Notes: a model not told the origin generated them from the letters alone. Shown: positions 16,498 through 25,786, counted from the stretch's first letter. The stretch is DNA of 64,000 nucleotides from Pseudonocardia oroxyli (GCF_900102195.1 NZ_FNBE01000008.1:62001-126000), one strand, 5' to 3'. Program-made: numbers and translations.

Positions 16498-17594
16498 CAT
16501 CGGAGCAGATCGATCTGGCGCCGTCGCGCCGCAAGGGCGCCGCCGGGGAGGTCGTGCTCGAGGTCTCGAACCTCGACGTCACCTTCCCGTCCGGCGACGG
16601 TCCCGTCCGGGCGGTCCGCGGCGTGGACTACACGCTGCACCGCGGCGAGGTGCTGGGAATCGTGGGGGAGTCCGGCTCCGGCAAGTCCGTGACCAGCATG
16701 GCCGTGATGCGACTGCTGCCGACCACCGCGAAGGTCACGGGCGAGGTGCGGTTCGACGGCCGCAACCTGCTCGAGCTGTCCGAGTCGGAGATGACCCGGG
16801 TGCGCGGCTCGAAGATCGCGATGATCTTCCAGGACCCGATGACCTCGCTGAACCCCGTCTACACGGTCGGGGCGCAGATCGCCGAGGCCGTCCGCGCGCA
16901 CCACGACGTGTCCAAGGCCGCGGCGCTGGACCGGGCCGTGCAGCTGCTGGACAAGGTGCGCATCCCCAACGCGCGGGACCGGGCGTCGTCCTTCCCGCAC
17001 GAGCTCTCCGGCGGCATGCGCCAGCGCGTCGTGATCGCGATCGCCATGGCCAACGACCCGGACGTGATCATCGCGGACGAGCCGACCACCGCGCTCGACG
17101 TCACCGTGCAGGCCCAGATCCTCGATGCGCTCAAGGCGGCGCAGCAGGAGACGGGCGCGGCGATGGTGCTCATCACCCACGACCTGGGCGTGATCGCGGG
17201 CCAGGCCGACCGCGTGATGGTCATGTACGCGGGCAAGCCCGTGGAGATCGGCACCGCGGAGGACGTCTTCTACACCCCCCGCATGCCCTACAGCCTCGGC
17301 CTGCTCGGCAGCCTGCCGCGGATGGACCGGCCCAGCGAGCGGCTCACGCCGATCCCGGGCTCGCCGCCGTCGGTGGTCAACATGCCGCCCGGCTGCCCGT
17401 TCGGGCCGCGCTGCCCCAAGCACACCGAGGTGTGCGACGAGACCGAACCCGAGCTGCGCGCCACCACGAGCGCCACGCACCTGGCCGCCTGCCACCACGC
17501 CGAGGCACTGGTCGGGGCCGAGGCCGAGGACGTGTTCGACACCGAGGTCGCGGATCACGACGCCCTCGCCCAGCTGGCGGAGGAGACCCCGTGA
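16494..17594 (+). CDS. dppD: Dipeptide ABC transporter ATP-binding protein (DppD type)
   Basis: A 366-residue ATPase of the oligopeptide importer family. Walker A GESGSGKS, signature LSGGMRQRV, Walker B VIIADEPTTALDV and the switch histidine in ITHDL are intact. The C-terminal oligo_HPY extension contains the cysteine cluster CPFGPRCPKHTEVC, which in related transporters binds an Fe-S cluster. The GTG start at 16494 overlaps the dppC stop, and the stop overlaps the start of dppF. A 40-residue acidic tail follows the cysteine region. Confidence 0.96.
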   Translation: MTSEQIDLAPSRRKGAAGEVVLEVSNLDVTFPSGDGPVRAVRGVDYTLHRGEVLGIVGESGSGKSVTSMAVMRLLPTTAKVTGEVRFDGRNLLELSESEMTRVRGSKIAMIFQDPMTSLNPVYTVGAQIAEAVRAHHDVSKAAALDRAVQLLDKVRIPNARDRASSFPHELSGGMRQRVVIAIAMANDPDVIIADEPTTALDVTVQAQILDALKAAQQETGAAMVLITHDLGVIAGQADRVMVMYAGKPVEIGTAEDVFYTPRMPYSLGLLGSLPRMDRPSERLTPIPGSPPSVVNMPPGCPFGPRCPKHTEVCDETEPELRATTSATHLAACHHAEALVGAEAEDVFDTEVADHDALAQLAEETP

Positions 17595-18604
17595 GTGAGC
17601 CGCTGCTCAGCGTCCGCAACGTCGTCAAGCACTTCCCGATCCGCTCCAAGGGGCTGGTCCGCCGGCAGATCGGGGCCGTCCAGGCGGTCTCGGACGTGTC
17701 GTTCGAGCTGGCCGAGGGGGAGACCCTGGGGCTGGTCGGCGAGTCCGGCTGCGGCAAGTCCACGACCGCGCGGGTGGTGCTCAACCTGATCCCGGCGACG
17801 TCGGGGCAGGTGCTCTACAAGGGCCGCGAGCTCACCGGCATCAGCCGCGGCGGGATGCGGGAGCTGCGCCGCGAGCTGCAGATCGTGTTCCAGGACCCGT
17901 ACGCGTCCCTGGACCCGCGGATGCCGGTGAACGAGATCATCGCCGAGCCGCTGCGGATCCACGGGCTCTACGCCGACGGCGGGCGCGAGCAGGTCCGCAC
18001 GCTGATGCAGACCGTCGGGCTCAAGCCCGAACACGGCAACCGCTACGCGCACGAGTTCTCCGGCGGGCAGCGGCAGCGCATCGGGATCGCCAGGGCGCTG
18101 GCCCTGCGGCCCAAGCTGCTGGTGCTCGACGAGCCGGTGTCCGCCCTGGACGTCTCCATCCAGGCGGGCGTGCTCAACCTGCTCGACGAGCTGCAGTCCG
18201 AGCTCGGGCTGTCCTACCTGTTCGTCTCGCACGACCTGTCGGTGGTGCGGCACATCGCGGACCGGATCGCGGTGATGTACCTCGGGCAGATCGTGGAGAC
18301 CGGCACGTCCGAGCAGCTGTTCACGGCCCCGGCGCACCCTTACACGCAGGCGCTGATCTCGGCGATCCCGCTGCCCGACCCGCGCAAGGAGCGCGCCCGG
18401 GAGCGGATCACGGTCGTCGGGGACCTGCCGAGCCCGGCGAACCCGCCGAGCGGGTGCCGGTTCCGCACGCGGTGCCCGAAGTTCGCGAACGAGCTGACGA
18501 GCGAGCAGCAGACGCGGTGCGTGGAGCAGCCCCCGGAGCTCGTGGACCGCGGCGACGGCCACCCGTCGAGCTGCCACTACGCGGAGTCCCGGGCCCTGCT
18601 CTAG
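17591..18604 (+). CDS. dppF: Dipeptide ABC transporter ATP-binding protein (DppF type)
   Basis: A 337-residue ATPase that heterodimerises with DppD. Walker A GESGCGKST (near residue 57), signature FSGGQRQRI, Walker B LLVLDEPVSALD and VSHDLSVV are present, and the C-terminal cysteine cluster reads SGCRFRTRCPKF. The long insert between Walker A and the signature (VFQDPYASLDPRMPV) is standard for DppF/OppF. The GTG at 17591 overlaps the dppD stop (GTGA). It is the last gene of the importer operon; an inverted repeat 10 nt downstream may end the transcript. Confidence 0.96.
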   Translation: MSEPLLSVRNVVKHFPIRSKGLVRRQIGAVQAVSDVSFELAEGETLGLVGESGCGKSTTARVVLNLIPATSGQVLYKGRELTGISRGGMRELRRELQIVFQDPYASLDPRMPVNEIIAEPLRIHGLYADGGREQVRTLMQTVGLKPEHGNRYAHEFSGGQRQRIGIARALALRPKLLVLDEPVSALDVSIQAGVLNLLDELQSELGLSYLFVSHDLSVVRHIADRIAVMYLGQIVETGTSEQLFTAPAHPYTQALISAIPLPDPRKERARERITVVGDLPSPANPPSGCRFRTRCPKFANELTSEQQTRCVEQPPELVDRGDGHPSSCHYAESRALL

Positions 18605-18613
18605 CCGCATCGT

Positions 18614-18661
18614 GGAGCCACAACTGTCGTTCGGAGGGCTCGTGGACGGCGTTGTGGCTCC
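18614..18661 (+). terminator. Inverted repeat after the dpp operon
   Basis: GGAGCCACAAC (18614-18624) is exactly complementary to GTTGTGGCTCC (18651-18661), with a 26-nt loop. It lies between the dppF stop and the mshB start. There is no T-tract, and termination is inferred. Confidence 0.5.
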
Positions 18662-18669
18662 CTAGTGCG

Positions 18670-19500
18670 ATGCTCTTCGCCGTGCCAGATCGTTGCGTGC
18701 TGTTCGTGCATGCCCATCCGGACGACGAGACGCTCTCGACCGGGGGTGCGATCGCCCGCTACGCGGCCGATCCCGCGGTGCGCTGTGTCGTGGTCACCTG
18801 CACGCTCGGCGAGGAGGGCGAGGTCATCCCGCCCGCCCTGCGCGAGCTCGCGCCGGACCGCGCCGACCAGCTCGGCGGGTACCGGATCGGGGAGCTGGCC
18901 GGTGCGCTGAGCGCACTGGGCTCACCCGAGCACCACTACCTGGGCGGGACCGGGCGGTGGCGGGACAGCGGGATGGGGCACGGAGAGGGCACGCGGGCCG
19001 TCGCGCTGCCGACCCTGCACCCGCGGGCGCTCTCCCGGCCGGACTCGTTCGCCGAGCAGGTCGCGCAGCTGCGCGCCGTCGTGGACGACGTGCGCCCGGA
19101 CGTCCTGGTGTCCTACGCGGACGACGGCGGCTACGGCCATCCGGACCACGTGCGCGCGCACGAGCTGACGCACGCCGTCGCCGACGGGCGCAGGGTGTTC
19201 CACGCCGTCCGGTCCCGCTCGCTGCTCGACGCCGGCGTGGCCGCGCTCGGCGCGCACCCGTTCCGCACCCCGGGGCCGGACGAGCTGCCCACCGTGCCCG
19301 ACGACGTGGTCACGACCCGGCTGGACGTCGCGCCGTACCGGGCGCAGCTCGTCGCCGCCATGCGCGCCCACGCCACCCAGGTCGCGGTGGCCGACGGGGC
19401 CTACGCGATGAGCAACGACGTCGCCCAGCCCTACCTCGACATCGAGGAGTACGAGCTGGCCACGCCCGGGCCCGCCCCGGCCGACGACCTCCTCGCATGA
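18670..19500 (+). CDS. mshB: GlcNAc-Ins deacetylase, mycothiol biosynthesis
   Basis: A 276-residue zinc deacetylase of the PIG-L/LmbE family that removes acetate from GlcNAc-Ins, the second committed step to mycothiol. The family zinc site HAHPDDE (H16, D19) is near the N-terminus and the third ligand lies in GYGHPDHVRAH. The start could be ATG 18670 or GTG 18682; both keep the metal site and I chose the ATG. It is followed with 4-nt overlap by a small membrane protein, the same arrangement as Rv1170-Rv1171. The related amidase Mca is an alternative, but neighbourhood and length favour MshB. Confidence 0.9.
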   Translation: MLFAVPDRCVLFVHAHPDDETLSTGGAIARYAADPAVRCVVVTCTLGEEGEVIPPALRELAPDRADQLGGYRIGELAGALSALGSPEHHYLGGTGRWRDSGMGHGEGTRAVALPTLHPRALSRPDSFAEQVAQLRAVVDDVRPDVLVSYADDGGYGHPDHVRAHELTHAVADGRRVFHAVRSRSLLDAGVAALGAHPFRTPGPDELPTVPDDVVTTRLDVAPYRAQLVAAMRAHATQVAVADGAYAMSNDVAQPYLDIEEYELATPGPAPADDLLA

Positions 19501-19850
19501 GGGCGGCGACGATCGTCCTGCTCACCGTCGCCGGCGCGGGACTGGCGGCCTGGGCCCTGCTGCTGCAGCCGCTCTACATCGGTGCCGTGCCGGTGCCCGT
19601 CGGCACGGTGATCACGCTGCTGTCGCTGCCGTGGCTGATCCGGTTCGCGGCCGACGTGTCCTCGGCGTCGCCGGTGATCGCGTCACCCCTGATCGTGTGG
19701 ATCGTGGTCGTCGGGGTGCTGGGGTTCGCGGGCCCCGGCGGGGACGTGTTGCTGCCCGCGACCTGGCAGTCCCTGTTGTTGCTGGTGGCAGGCCTGCTCA
19801 GCGGGGTGATCGCCACTCGACGCGCGCTCGAGGCCACTTATTCGGGATGA
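19497..19850 (+). CDS. Small membrane protein, Rv1171-like
   Basis: A 117-residue integral membrane protein with four hydrophobic segments (residues 3-22, 30-48, 58-77, 85-106) and no soluble domain. The ATG overlaps the mshB stop (ATGA), which indicates coupled translation. A small membrane protein follows mshB in mycobacteria as well, so the pair is conserved, but its function is not known. It ends 7 nt before the next gene. Confidence 0.8.
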   Translation: MRAATIVLLTVAGAGLAAWALLLQPLYIGAVPVPVGTVITLLSLPWLIRFAADVSSASPVIASPLIVWIVVVGVLGFAGPGGDVLLPATWQSLLLLVAGLLSGVIATRRALEATYSG

Positions 19851-19857
19851 TTCGCGC

Positions 19858-20595
19858 GTGAGTGACGCGATCTCGGATTCCGCCGTCGTGGCCGTGCTGC
19901 GCCCGTTCGTGCGGGCGACCCGGCCGATCCTGCGCGCGCTGCGCGAGTCCGATCCGTTCGGGCTGCGCACGCGTCGTCACGAGGGCTCGGACTCCGTGCG
20001 CGACAAGCTGCTCGACGGGCTGGCCTCGGTCAAGGTGCCCGGCACCGCGGCGTGGGCGGACATGGACGTCGCGGCCCGGACCCACTGGTGGATCCGGCGG
20101 GTCGGGCGGTTCACCACCGCGATCGCCGCGATCCCCGGGCTGGGCGGTGCGCTGGCGCAGCGGCTGCCCGTCACGTCGGCCGTGGGGGCGGCGGCGCAGG
20201 GGATGCTGCTCGTGGCCGTCGCGGGGGAGCACGGGGTCACCGACGAGGACGAGCTGGTGGCGCTGCTGGCCTGGGTGCTCTTCCGGCGCAAGGTGGCCCA
20301 GCGCGACCTGTCCGCCACCGAGGACGCCGCGGCCGACCGGAAGGCGACCGAGATCAAGGGCGACCTGGCCGAGGGCGACACGCCGATGGCGGCCCGGATC
20401 GCCTCGGCCGTGTGGCGGCTGGGCCGCGCGTTGTTCGCGGTGGAGGACGAGCTCGACCAGCGCCACCACGGCCGCTTCTACCACCGGTTCCTCGCGATGC
20501 TGCCGGTCGTCGGGGTGCTCGGGAAGTACCTCGGCGAGTGGTCGGGGCTGAAGAAGGCGGCGCGGGAGGCGGAGAAGTGGATCGCCGAGCGATGA
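19858..20595 (+). CDS. Conserved hypothetical protein
   Basis: A 245-residue protein with a GTG start 7 nt after the preceding gene, so probably the third gene of the mshB unit. No domain is recognised. The N-terminal half is basic (RATRPILRALRESDPF, RTHWWIRRVGRF). A hydrophobic stretch (residues about 80-125) contains VTSAVGAAAQGMLLVAVAGE, and the C-terminus is rich in Trp, Lys and Glu. The pattern of one amphipathic hydrophobic core with charged flanks recalls EcsC-like proteins, but the match is weak. It is convergent with the GNAT gene, 13 nt apart. Confidence 0.65.
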   Translation: MSDAISDSAVVAVLRPFVRATRPILRALRESDPFGLRTRRHEGSDSVRDKLLDGLASVKVPGTAAWADMDVAARTHWWIRRVGRFTTAIAAIPGLGGALAQRLPVTSAVGAAAQGMLLVAVAGEHGVTDEDELVALLAWVLFRRKVAQRDLSATEDAAADRKATEIKGDLAEGDTPMAARIASAVWRLGRALFAVEDELDQRHHGRFYHRFLAMLPVVGVLGKYLGEWSGLKKAAREAEKWIAER

Positions 20596-20608
20596 GGTCC
20601 CGGGCGGT

Positions 20609-21559
20609 TCAGCCTGCCCGCTGCTCGACCAGGTAGTGGTACCTGTGGTGCTCGCGCCAGCCCTCGCGTGCGTAGAACGCGAGGGCGGGTGCGTTGTCCA
20701 GCGCCACCTGCAGGACCCCCCACCGTGCGCCGTGTGCGTGGCCCCAGGCGCAGGCCGCGGCGGTGAGCCGGGTCGCGACCCCCGTGCGTCGGGCGGCGGG
20801 GACGGTCTCCAGGCGGGACAGGTACAGGTGGTCCTCCACCACGGCCGCCCGGATCGCACCGACGACGCGACCCGCCCGGCGCTCGACTCCGAACCCCAGC
20901 GTGCGGCCTCCGGTGAGGATCCGGCGTTCGGTCTCGTGGGCGGGCCCGCCGCCGACGCTCCACCAGTCCGCGTCCGGTTCGGCGGGTAGCCCTACCGCCT
21001 CGCCCGCCGTGAGGTCCGTCACCAGGACCGCGACCTCGGCACCCGCCGCGTGTCCGGCCTCCAGGACCCATCCCCCGTGCTGGGCGGCCTTCGACCACGG
21101 TGACCCGATGGGCGTCTGCAGCCGCGGGGTCACGCCGTGGGCGGCGGCGAAGGCCCGGACGCGGTCGAGGGCGACGTCGGGTGGGAGGCCGGGGTCGCCG
21201 ACCGCGAGGGCCGAGTTCGCCCGGTTCGTGTAGCCGCCCGCGGCGCGCAGCCGCCAGGCGCCCAGCGGCTCGTCGACCAGCGCGGGCCAGGCGTCCGCGC
21301 AGAGGTTCTCCAGCCTGGCCACGGCGCTCCAGGAGGCCCTCCGCGGGGGAGCGGGCGGCACCACGCGCAGCGCCACGACCGCCTCCCTGTCGACCCGCAC
21401 CGGGCCTCGCCGCGTGGCGACCACGACGGTCCCCGGTCCGTCGTCGGAGAGCACGCCGACGGCGTCGCTGAACAGCGGCCGCCCCTCGCGTTCGCCGATG
21501 CGGAACCGCAACGACACCCGCTCGCCCAACGCGGCGCTCCAGTCGTGCTCAGGGGCCAT
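20609..21559 (-). CDS. GNAT family N-acetyltransferase, two-domain
   Basis: A 316-residue protein. Residues 1-75 form a small beta-rich domain (SLRFRIGEREGRPLFSDAVG) found in front of some actinobacterial GNATs. The acetyltransferase fold occupies about residues 190-316 with the acetyl-CoA binding motif A VPAARRTGVATRLT and the C-terminal NAPALAFYAREGW. It is divergent from the ferredoxin gene with 89 bp between starts, a neighbourhood (GNAT, fdxA, dapC) that I recall in streptomycetes too. The substrate is unknown. Confidence 0.85.
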   Translation of the reverse strand: MAPEHDWSAALGERVSLRFRIGEREGRPLFSDAVGVLSDDGPGTVVVATRRGPVRVDREAVVALRVVPPAPPRRASWSAVARLENLCADAWPALVDEPLGAWRLRAAGGYTNRANSALAVGDPGLPPDVALDRVRAFAAAHGVTPRLQTPIGSPWSKAAQHGGWVLEAGHAAGAEVAVLVTDLTAGEAVGLPAEPDADWWSVGGGPAHETERRILTGGRTLGFGVERRAGRVVGAIRAAVVEDHLYLSRLETVPAARRTGVATRLTAAACAWGHAHGARWGVLQVALDNAPALAFYAREGWREHHRYHYLVEQRAG

Positions 21560-21648
21560 CTGGTGAGGCTCCCCTTCCCATGCTCACGTCGGTACCGGCG
21601 GGTTAATCTGCCATGCAGACACCACTGCCCGCTTGTGGAGGACCTTCC

Positions 21649-21975
21649 GTGACGTACGTGATCGCCGAGCCCTGTGTGGACCTCAAGGACAAGGCGTGCA
21701 TCGAGGAATGTCCGGTCGACTGCATCTACGAGGGCGGCCGGATGCTCTACATCCACCCGGACGAGTGCGTGGACTGTGGTGCGTGCGAGCCGGTGTGCCC
21801 CGTCGAGGCGATCTACTACGAGGACGACGTGCCCGAGCAGTGGGGCGCGTACACCAAGGCCAACGCGGACTTCTTCGAGGAGCTGGGCTCCCCGGGCGGC
21901 GCGTCGAAGGTCGGGCTGACCGAGGCCGACCCGGAGCCGATCAAGAGCATGGCCCCCGTCGAGCACGACGAGTGA
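21649..21975 (+). CDS. fdxA: 7Fe ferredoxin ([3Fe-4S][4Fe-4S])
   Basis: A 108-residue seven-iron ferredoxin. The cysteine pattern matches Azotobacter FdI shifted by one: C9, C17 and C50 for the 3Fe cluster and C21, C40, C43, C46 for the 4Fe cluster, with C25 as the extra free cysteine. The acidic C-terminal half (YEDDVPEQWGAYTKANADFF) is typical of the actinobacterial FdxA/FdxC group. GGAGGA lies 6 nt before the GTG at 21649. The stop overlaps the dapC start (GTGA). Ferredoxins of this group serve cytochrome P450s or act as general electron carriers; the partner is not identifiable here. Confidence 0.95.
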   Translation: MTYVIAEPCVDLKDKACIEECPVDCIYEGGRMLYIHPDECVDCGACEPVCPVEAIYYEDDVPEQWGAYTKANADFFEELGSPGGASKVGLTEADPEPIKSMAPVEHDE

Positions 21976-23054
21976 ACAGGCTCCCCGACTTCCCCTGGGA
22001 CTCGCTCGCGGACGCCAAGGCGACCGCGGCGGCCCACCCGCAGGGCCTCGTGGACCTGTCCGTCGGCACGCCCGTGGACCCGGTGCCCGCGGTCATCCGC
22101 GAGGCCCTGGCCGGGCCGGCGGCCGACGTTCCCGGTTACCCGACGACGTACGGGCCGGAGTCGCTGCGTGCGGCCGTCGCGGGGTCGCTGGACCGTCGCT
22201 TCGGCGCACCCGTCGACCCGGCGGCAGTGCTGCCCACGATCGGCTCCAAGGAGCTGGTCGCCTGGCTGCCTACGCTGCTCGGGCTGGGTTCCGGCGACGT
22301 GGTGGGGGTGCCGGAGACGGCCTACCCGACCTACGAGGTCGGCGCGCTGATCGCCGGGGCCACGCCCGTCCGGGTGGCCGACGGGGCTCCCCCGCCCCCC
22401 GGCGCCAAGCTGGTCTGGCTGAACTCGCCGTCGAACCCGACCGGGCGGGTGCTGACCGCCCCGCAGCTGCGGGAGTCCGTGGCGGCCTGTCGGGCCGCGG
22501 GCGCGGTGGTGGCCTCCGACGAGTGCTACCTGGCGTTGTCCTTCGGCGCGCCCGCGGTGTCGGTGCTGCACCCCTCGGTGTCCGAGGGGGACCACGCGGG
22601 GCTGCTCGCGGTGCACTCGTTCTCGAAGTCGTCGAACCTCGCCGGGTACCGGGCGGCGTTCGTGGCCGGGGACCCGGCGCTGGTGAAGGCGCTGCTGGAG
22701 ATCCGCAAGCACGCCGGGATGATCGTCCCGTTCCCGGTGCAGGCGGCGATGGCCGCGGCCGCCGCGGACGACGCGCACGTGGCCGAGCAGGTCGCGCTCT
22801 ACGAGAAGCGCCGGGTGCGGCTGCGCGCGGCGCTGGAGGGCGCCGGGTACCGCGTCGACCACTCCGAGGCGGGCCTGTACCTGTGGACGACCGAGGGCAA
22901 GCCTTGCCGGGAGACGATCGCGTCGCTGGCCGCGTCGGGCATCCTGGCCGCGCCCGGGGAGTTCTACGGGGCGGCCGGGGCGTCGCACGTGCGGATCGCC
23001 GTCACGGCCACCGACGAGCGGATCGACGAGGCCGTGCGGCGGCTCGGCTCCTAG
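21972..23054 (+). CDS. dapC: N-succinyldiaminopimelate aminotransferase
   Basis: A 360-residue fold-type I PLP aminotransferase acting in the succinylase branch of lysine/meso-DAP synthesis (N-succinyl-2-amino-6-oxopimelate + Glu). Characteristic elements are DLSVGTPVDPVP at the N-terminus, LNSPSNPTGR, SDECYLAL and the PLP lysine in SFSKSSNLAGYR. The GTG at 21972 overlaps the fdxA stop, the same fdx-dapC coupling seen in mycobacteria (Rv1177-Rv1178). The dapD and dapE genes lie within 5 kb, which completes the branch apart from dapF. Confidence 0.93.
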   Translation: MNRLPDFPWDSLADAKATAAAHPQGLVDLSVGTPVDPVPAVIREALAGPAADVPGYPTTYGPESLRAAVAGSLDRRFGAPVDPAAVLPTIGSKELVAWLPTLLGLGSGDVVGVPETAYPTYEVGALIAGATPVRVADGAPPPPGAKLVWLNSPSNPTGRVLTAPQLRESVAACRAAGAVVASDECYLALSFGAPAVSVLHPSVSEGDHAGLLAVHSFSKSSNLAGYRAAFVAGDPALVKALLEIRKHAGMIVPFPVQAAMAAAAADDAHVAEQVALYEKRRVRLRAALEGAGYRVDHSEAGLYLWTTEGKPCRETIASLAASGILAAPGEFYGAAGASHVRIAVTATDERIDEAVRRLGS

Positions 23055-23061
23055 GCCCTCG

Positions 23062-23095
23062 CTAGATCTCTGCTGGATCTCCGCTAGATCTCCGC
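23062..23095. repeat. Three short direct repeats between dapC and CHAD gene
   Basis: Three tandem 11-12-bp copies of GCTAGATCTC (the middle one GCTGGATCTC) span the convergent junction and include the stop codon of the CHAD gene. Probably a local slippage product. Confidence 0.7.
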
Positions 23096-24025
23096 GGCGC
23101 GGGCGGCGACGTGCTCCCACGCCGTCCACCACTGGGCGCGCTTCTCCGTGGCCCGGGCGCGCTCGCGTTCGACGAGCCGCCCGGCCACGAAGACCACATG
23201 GGCGTCCGGGTACTCGCCCAGGCCGTCCAGGAGGCCGCGGATGCGCTCCTCGGCCACGCAGGCGTCCTGGTGGTCACCCAGCACCTCCTGCAGGCCCGCG
23301 GTGGCCTTGAGCAGCCGTTTCACCGGCGCACCGAGCATCGGCTCGACCAGCTCGCCGACGTAGCGCACGCGCTTGCCGCGGATCCGGAGGTCGTGCAGCA
23401 CCTGGTCCGGCGGATCGTCGCCCGCCCGCCGGACGGCCCGGGTCAGCCGCTTCACCTCGAGCCGGACCAGGTCGATGAGCTCCGGCTGGGCCCGGGTGGC
23501 CGACGGCGTGGGCAGCGGGAGCCGGATGGCGTCCGCCAGGCGCTCCAGCAGGCCCTGGTAGCGGCTCGAGCCGAGCACGGCGAGCATCTCCGCGCGGGCC
23601 GCGGTCCGCTCCTCGACCAGCGCCGCCACGAGCGTCTCGCCCGCCGCCCGCTCGAGCTCCGGCAGGGCCGCGAGCTCATCGCGCAGGCGCAGGAGCAGCA
23701 CGTCGAGGTCGCGGACGGGCCCGAGCGCGCGCCCCAGCCACCCCAGCTCGGCGCGCAGGTCGTCCGCCCAGCCGGCGTCGAGCAGCGGGCGGGCGGCCTT
23801 GAGTGCCGCCCGCATCCGCCGCACCGCGACCCGCATCTGGTGCAGGTGCTCGGGCTCGGTGCCCACCCGCGTGCCCGCGTCGTGGGACAGCAGGGCCCGG
23901 AGCCGGAGGTCCAGTGCGGCCCGGACGTGGTGGGCCGGGGAGTCCTGCGGCGCCGCCGTCAGCGGGGCGGGCAGGTCGCGCTCCGTGAGGAGGGCCGGGG
24001 CGGGTGCGGGGGAGGTGCCGTTCAC
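23084..24025 (-). CDS. CHAD domain-containing protein
   Basis: A 313-residue all-helical CHAD protein. The family signature is the conserved histidine/arginine helices: EPEHLHQMRVAVRRMRAALK (around residue 57) and the second-half counterpart VLHDLRIRGKRVRYVGEL, with basic residues lining a polyphosphate-binding pocket. CHAD proteins bind inorganic polyphosphate and often pair with a CYTH triphosphatase domain, which is absent here. It ends convergently with dapC and starts 10 nt after dapD on the same strand, so dapD and this gene may be cotranscribed. Confidence 0.88.
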   Translation of the reverse strand: MNGTSPAPAPALLTERDLPAPLTAAPQDSPAHHVRAALDLRLRALLSHDAGTRVGTEPEHLHQMRVAVRRMRAALKAARPLLDAGWADDLRAELGWLGRALGPVRDLDVLLLRLRDELAALPELERAAGETLVAALVEERTAARAEMLAVLGSSRYQGLLERLADAIRLPLPTPSATRAQPELIDLVRLEVKRLTRAVRRAGDDPPDQVLHDLRIRGKRVRYVGELVEPMLGAPVKRLLKATAGLQEVLGDHQDACVAEERIRGLLDGLGEYPDAHVVFVAGRLVERERARATEKRAQWWTAWEHVAARAAEI

Positions 24026-24035
24026 GAGCCGGGTC

Positions 24036-24971
24036 TCAGTTCGCGTGCAGCATCGCGTTCAGGGCGATGCCGGATCCCGTGCGGGGCAGCGCCTCGACCG
24101 CGCCGGACACGCTGTTGCGCCGCAGCAACAGCCCGTTCTGCCCGCTCAGGGAGCGGGCGGCGACGGTGGCGCCGTCCGGGAGGGTGACCTTCGTGCCCGC
24201 GGTGACGTAGAGGCCCGCCTCGACCACGCAGTCGTCGCCCAGGGAGATCCCGACGCCGGCGTTCGCGCCCAGCAGGCAGCGCTCGCCGATCGCGATCACC
24301 TCGGTGCCGCCGCCGGACAGGGTGCCCATGATCGACGCGCCGCCGCCGACGTCCGACCCGTCGCCGACCACGACGCCCGCCGAGATCCGGCCCTCCACCA
24401 TGGACGAACCGAGGGTGCCCGCGTTGAAGTTCACGAAGCCCTCGTGCATGACGGTGGTGCCTTCGGCCAGGTGGGCGCCGAGCCGGACGCGGTCGGCGTC
24501 GGCGATCCGGACGCCCGCCGGGAGCACGTAGTCGACCATGCGCGGGAACTTGTCCACGCCGTAGACGGTGACCGGGCCGCGCTGCTGCAGCCGGGTCCGG
24601 GTCAGCTCGAACCCGGTCACCGCGCAGGGGCCGTGGTTGGTCCAGGCCACGTTCGCCAGCAGCCCGAACTGGCCCTCGAGGGAGACCTCGTGCGGCCGCA
24701 CGTGCCGCCCGGAGAGCAGGTGCAGGCGCAGGTAGACGTCCGCCGCGTCGACGGGCTTGTCGGCGAGCGAGCCGATCTCGGTCCGGACGATCGTGCGGGT
24801 GACCCCGCGCGCCTCGTCGGGGCCCGCCAGCGCCTGCAGGTCGGCGGTGGTGTCCGGGGCGTCGGTGCCCAGCGCGGGGGCGGGGTACCAGACGTCGAGA
24901 ACGGTCCCGTCGGTCGTGACGGTGGCCAGGCCGGTGCCGGAGGCGGGGTCGGTGCGGAAGGCGGTGCTCAC
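24036..24971 (-). CDS. dapD: Tetrahydrodipicolinate N-succinyltransferase
   Basis: A 311-residue enzyme of the actinobacterial DapD type: succinyl-CoA-dependent succinylation of tetrahydrodipicolinate, first step of the succinylase branch to meso-DAP. An N-terminal domain (residues 1-105) is followed by left-handed beta-helix hexapeptide repeats ([34 protein letters not shown]). The [18 protein letters not shown] start and overall length match Rv1201c-type DapD rather than the shorter proteobacterial form. It lies 34 bp upstream-side of the XRE gene stop, on the same strand. Confidence 0.95.
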   Translation of the reverse strand: MSTAFRTDPASGTGLATVTTDGTVLDVWYPAPALGTDAPDTTADLQALAGPDEARGVTRTIVRTEIGSLADKPVDAADVYLRLHLLSGRHVRPHEVSLEGQFGLLANVAWTNHGPCAVTGFELTRTRLQQRGPVTVYGVDKFPRMVDYVLPAGVRIADADRVRLGAHLAEGTTVMHEGFVNFNAGTLGSSMVEGRISAGVVVGDGSDVGGGASIMGTLSGGGTEVIAIGERCLLGANAGVGISLGDDCVVEAGLYVTAGTKVTLPDGATVAARSLSGQNGLLLRRNSVSGAVEALPRTGSGIALNAMLHAN

Positions 24972-25005
24972 GGCCGTCGAATCTAACTCAGCCGTGTTCG
25001 GGGGC

Positions 25006-25605
25006 TCAGCCCTCCTCCGGGTGGCGGCGCAACCACTCCTGCTCCGTCATCGGGCGAGGGGCGGCGCGGAAGAGGTGCACCCGGGTGTCCCATTGGGAAT
25101 GCCGGCGCACGGCGTCCCGGTGGCCGCGGCTGCGGTGGAAGGTCTCGGGCGGGCGTGCGAGTCCGTACTTGTCGCCCCACCAGGTGCCGCCGGGGTCGGT
25201 GAGCAGGACGAGGTCCTCGTGGGCGGGGAAGCGGCGGTCCGCCCCGTCGAGCAGTCCGCCGCCGGGGACGTCCCGCATCGGTTCGACGACCCGGGCGCCC
25301 CGGTCCGCGGCCACGAGGACCAGCCCGTCGACGGCGAGGATCTGTTCGAGGACCGGCACCGTCGGGTGGAGGCGGCGGGCCTCGATGCGCCCGATGGTGG
25401 TCCGCGACACCCCCGCCCGCTCGGCGAGCTCGCGCTGGTTCAGGCGGGTGCGCCTGCGCACCGCTCGGACCAGCCCCGAGACGTCGAGGGCCCGGGGCGG
25501 CGGGTCGTCGGTCGTGGTGGGGTGGGTGCCGGGGCTGTGGGTGCCGGGGCTGTGGATGTCAGGGCTGTGGGTGTCAGGGCTGTGGGTGTCGCGCTCGTCG
25601 GGCAT
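25006..25605 (-). CDS. XRE-family transcriptional regulator with N-terminal pentapeptide repeat
   Basis: A 199-residue protein. Residues 5-30 are five copies of a DTHSP-type pentapeptide. A helix-turn-helix XRE domain follows (about 42-95: [40 protein letters not shown]). The C-terminal part ([39 protein letters not shown]) is found in other actinobacterial HTH proteins of unknown ligand. The start at 25605 includes the repeats; a later start could remove them. It borders a 943-bp non-coding region with motif arrays that may be its target. Confidence 0.8.
   Translation of the reverse strand: MPDERDTHSPDTHSPDIHSPGTHSPGTHPTTTDDPPPRALDVSGLVRAVRRRTRLNQRELAERAGVSRTTIGRIEARRLHPTVPVLEQILAVDGLVLVAADRGARVVEPMRDVPGGGLLDGADRRFPAHEDLVLLTDPGGTWWGDKYGLARPPETFHRSRGHRDAVRRHSQWDTRVHLFRAAPRPMTEQEWLRRHPEEG
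25523..25590. repeat. 15-bp tandem repeat in the XRE gene
   Basis: About 4.5 copies of a 15-bp unit resembling GTGGGTGCCGGGGCT encode the [10 protein letters not shown] pentapeptides at the N-terminus of the XRE protein. In-frame copy-number change would only alter linker length. Confidence 0.8.
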
Positions 25606-25786
25606 GGCGTGAGTGTGCGGCGCGGTGGGCGGCCTGGACCGACGCTTGCTCGAGCTGTGGACGGACGGGGCCGGGTGTGGATGGTTTCGGTCGAACCGCA
25701 GTCCGCCCGGCGCGCGGGTCGGCGTCGAGTGGTAGGCGCGGGGCGGGCTGCAGCGGCCGTGCGGCGGGTGAGGTTGGGGTCCTGGC

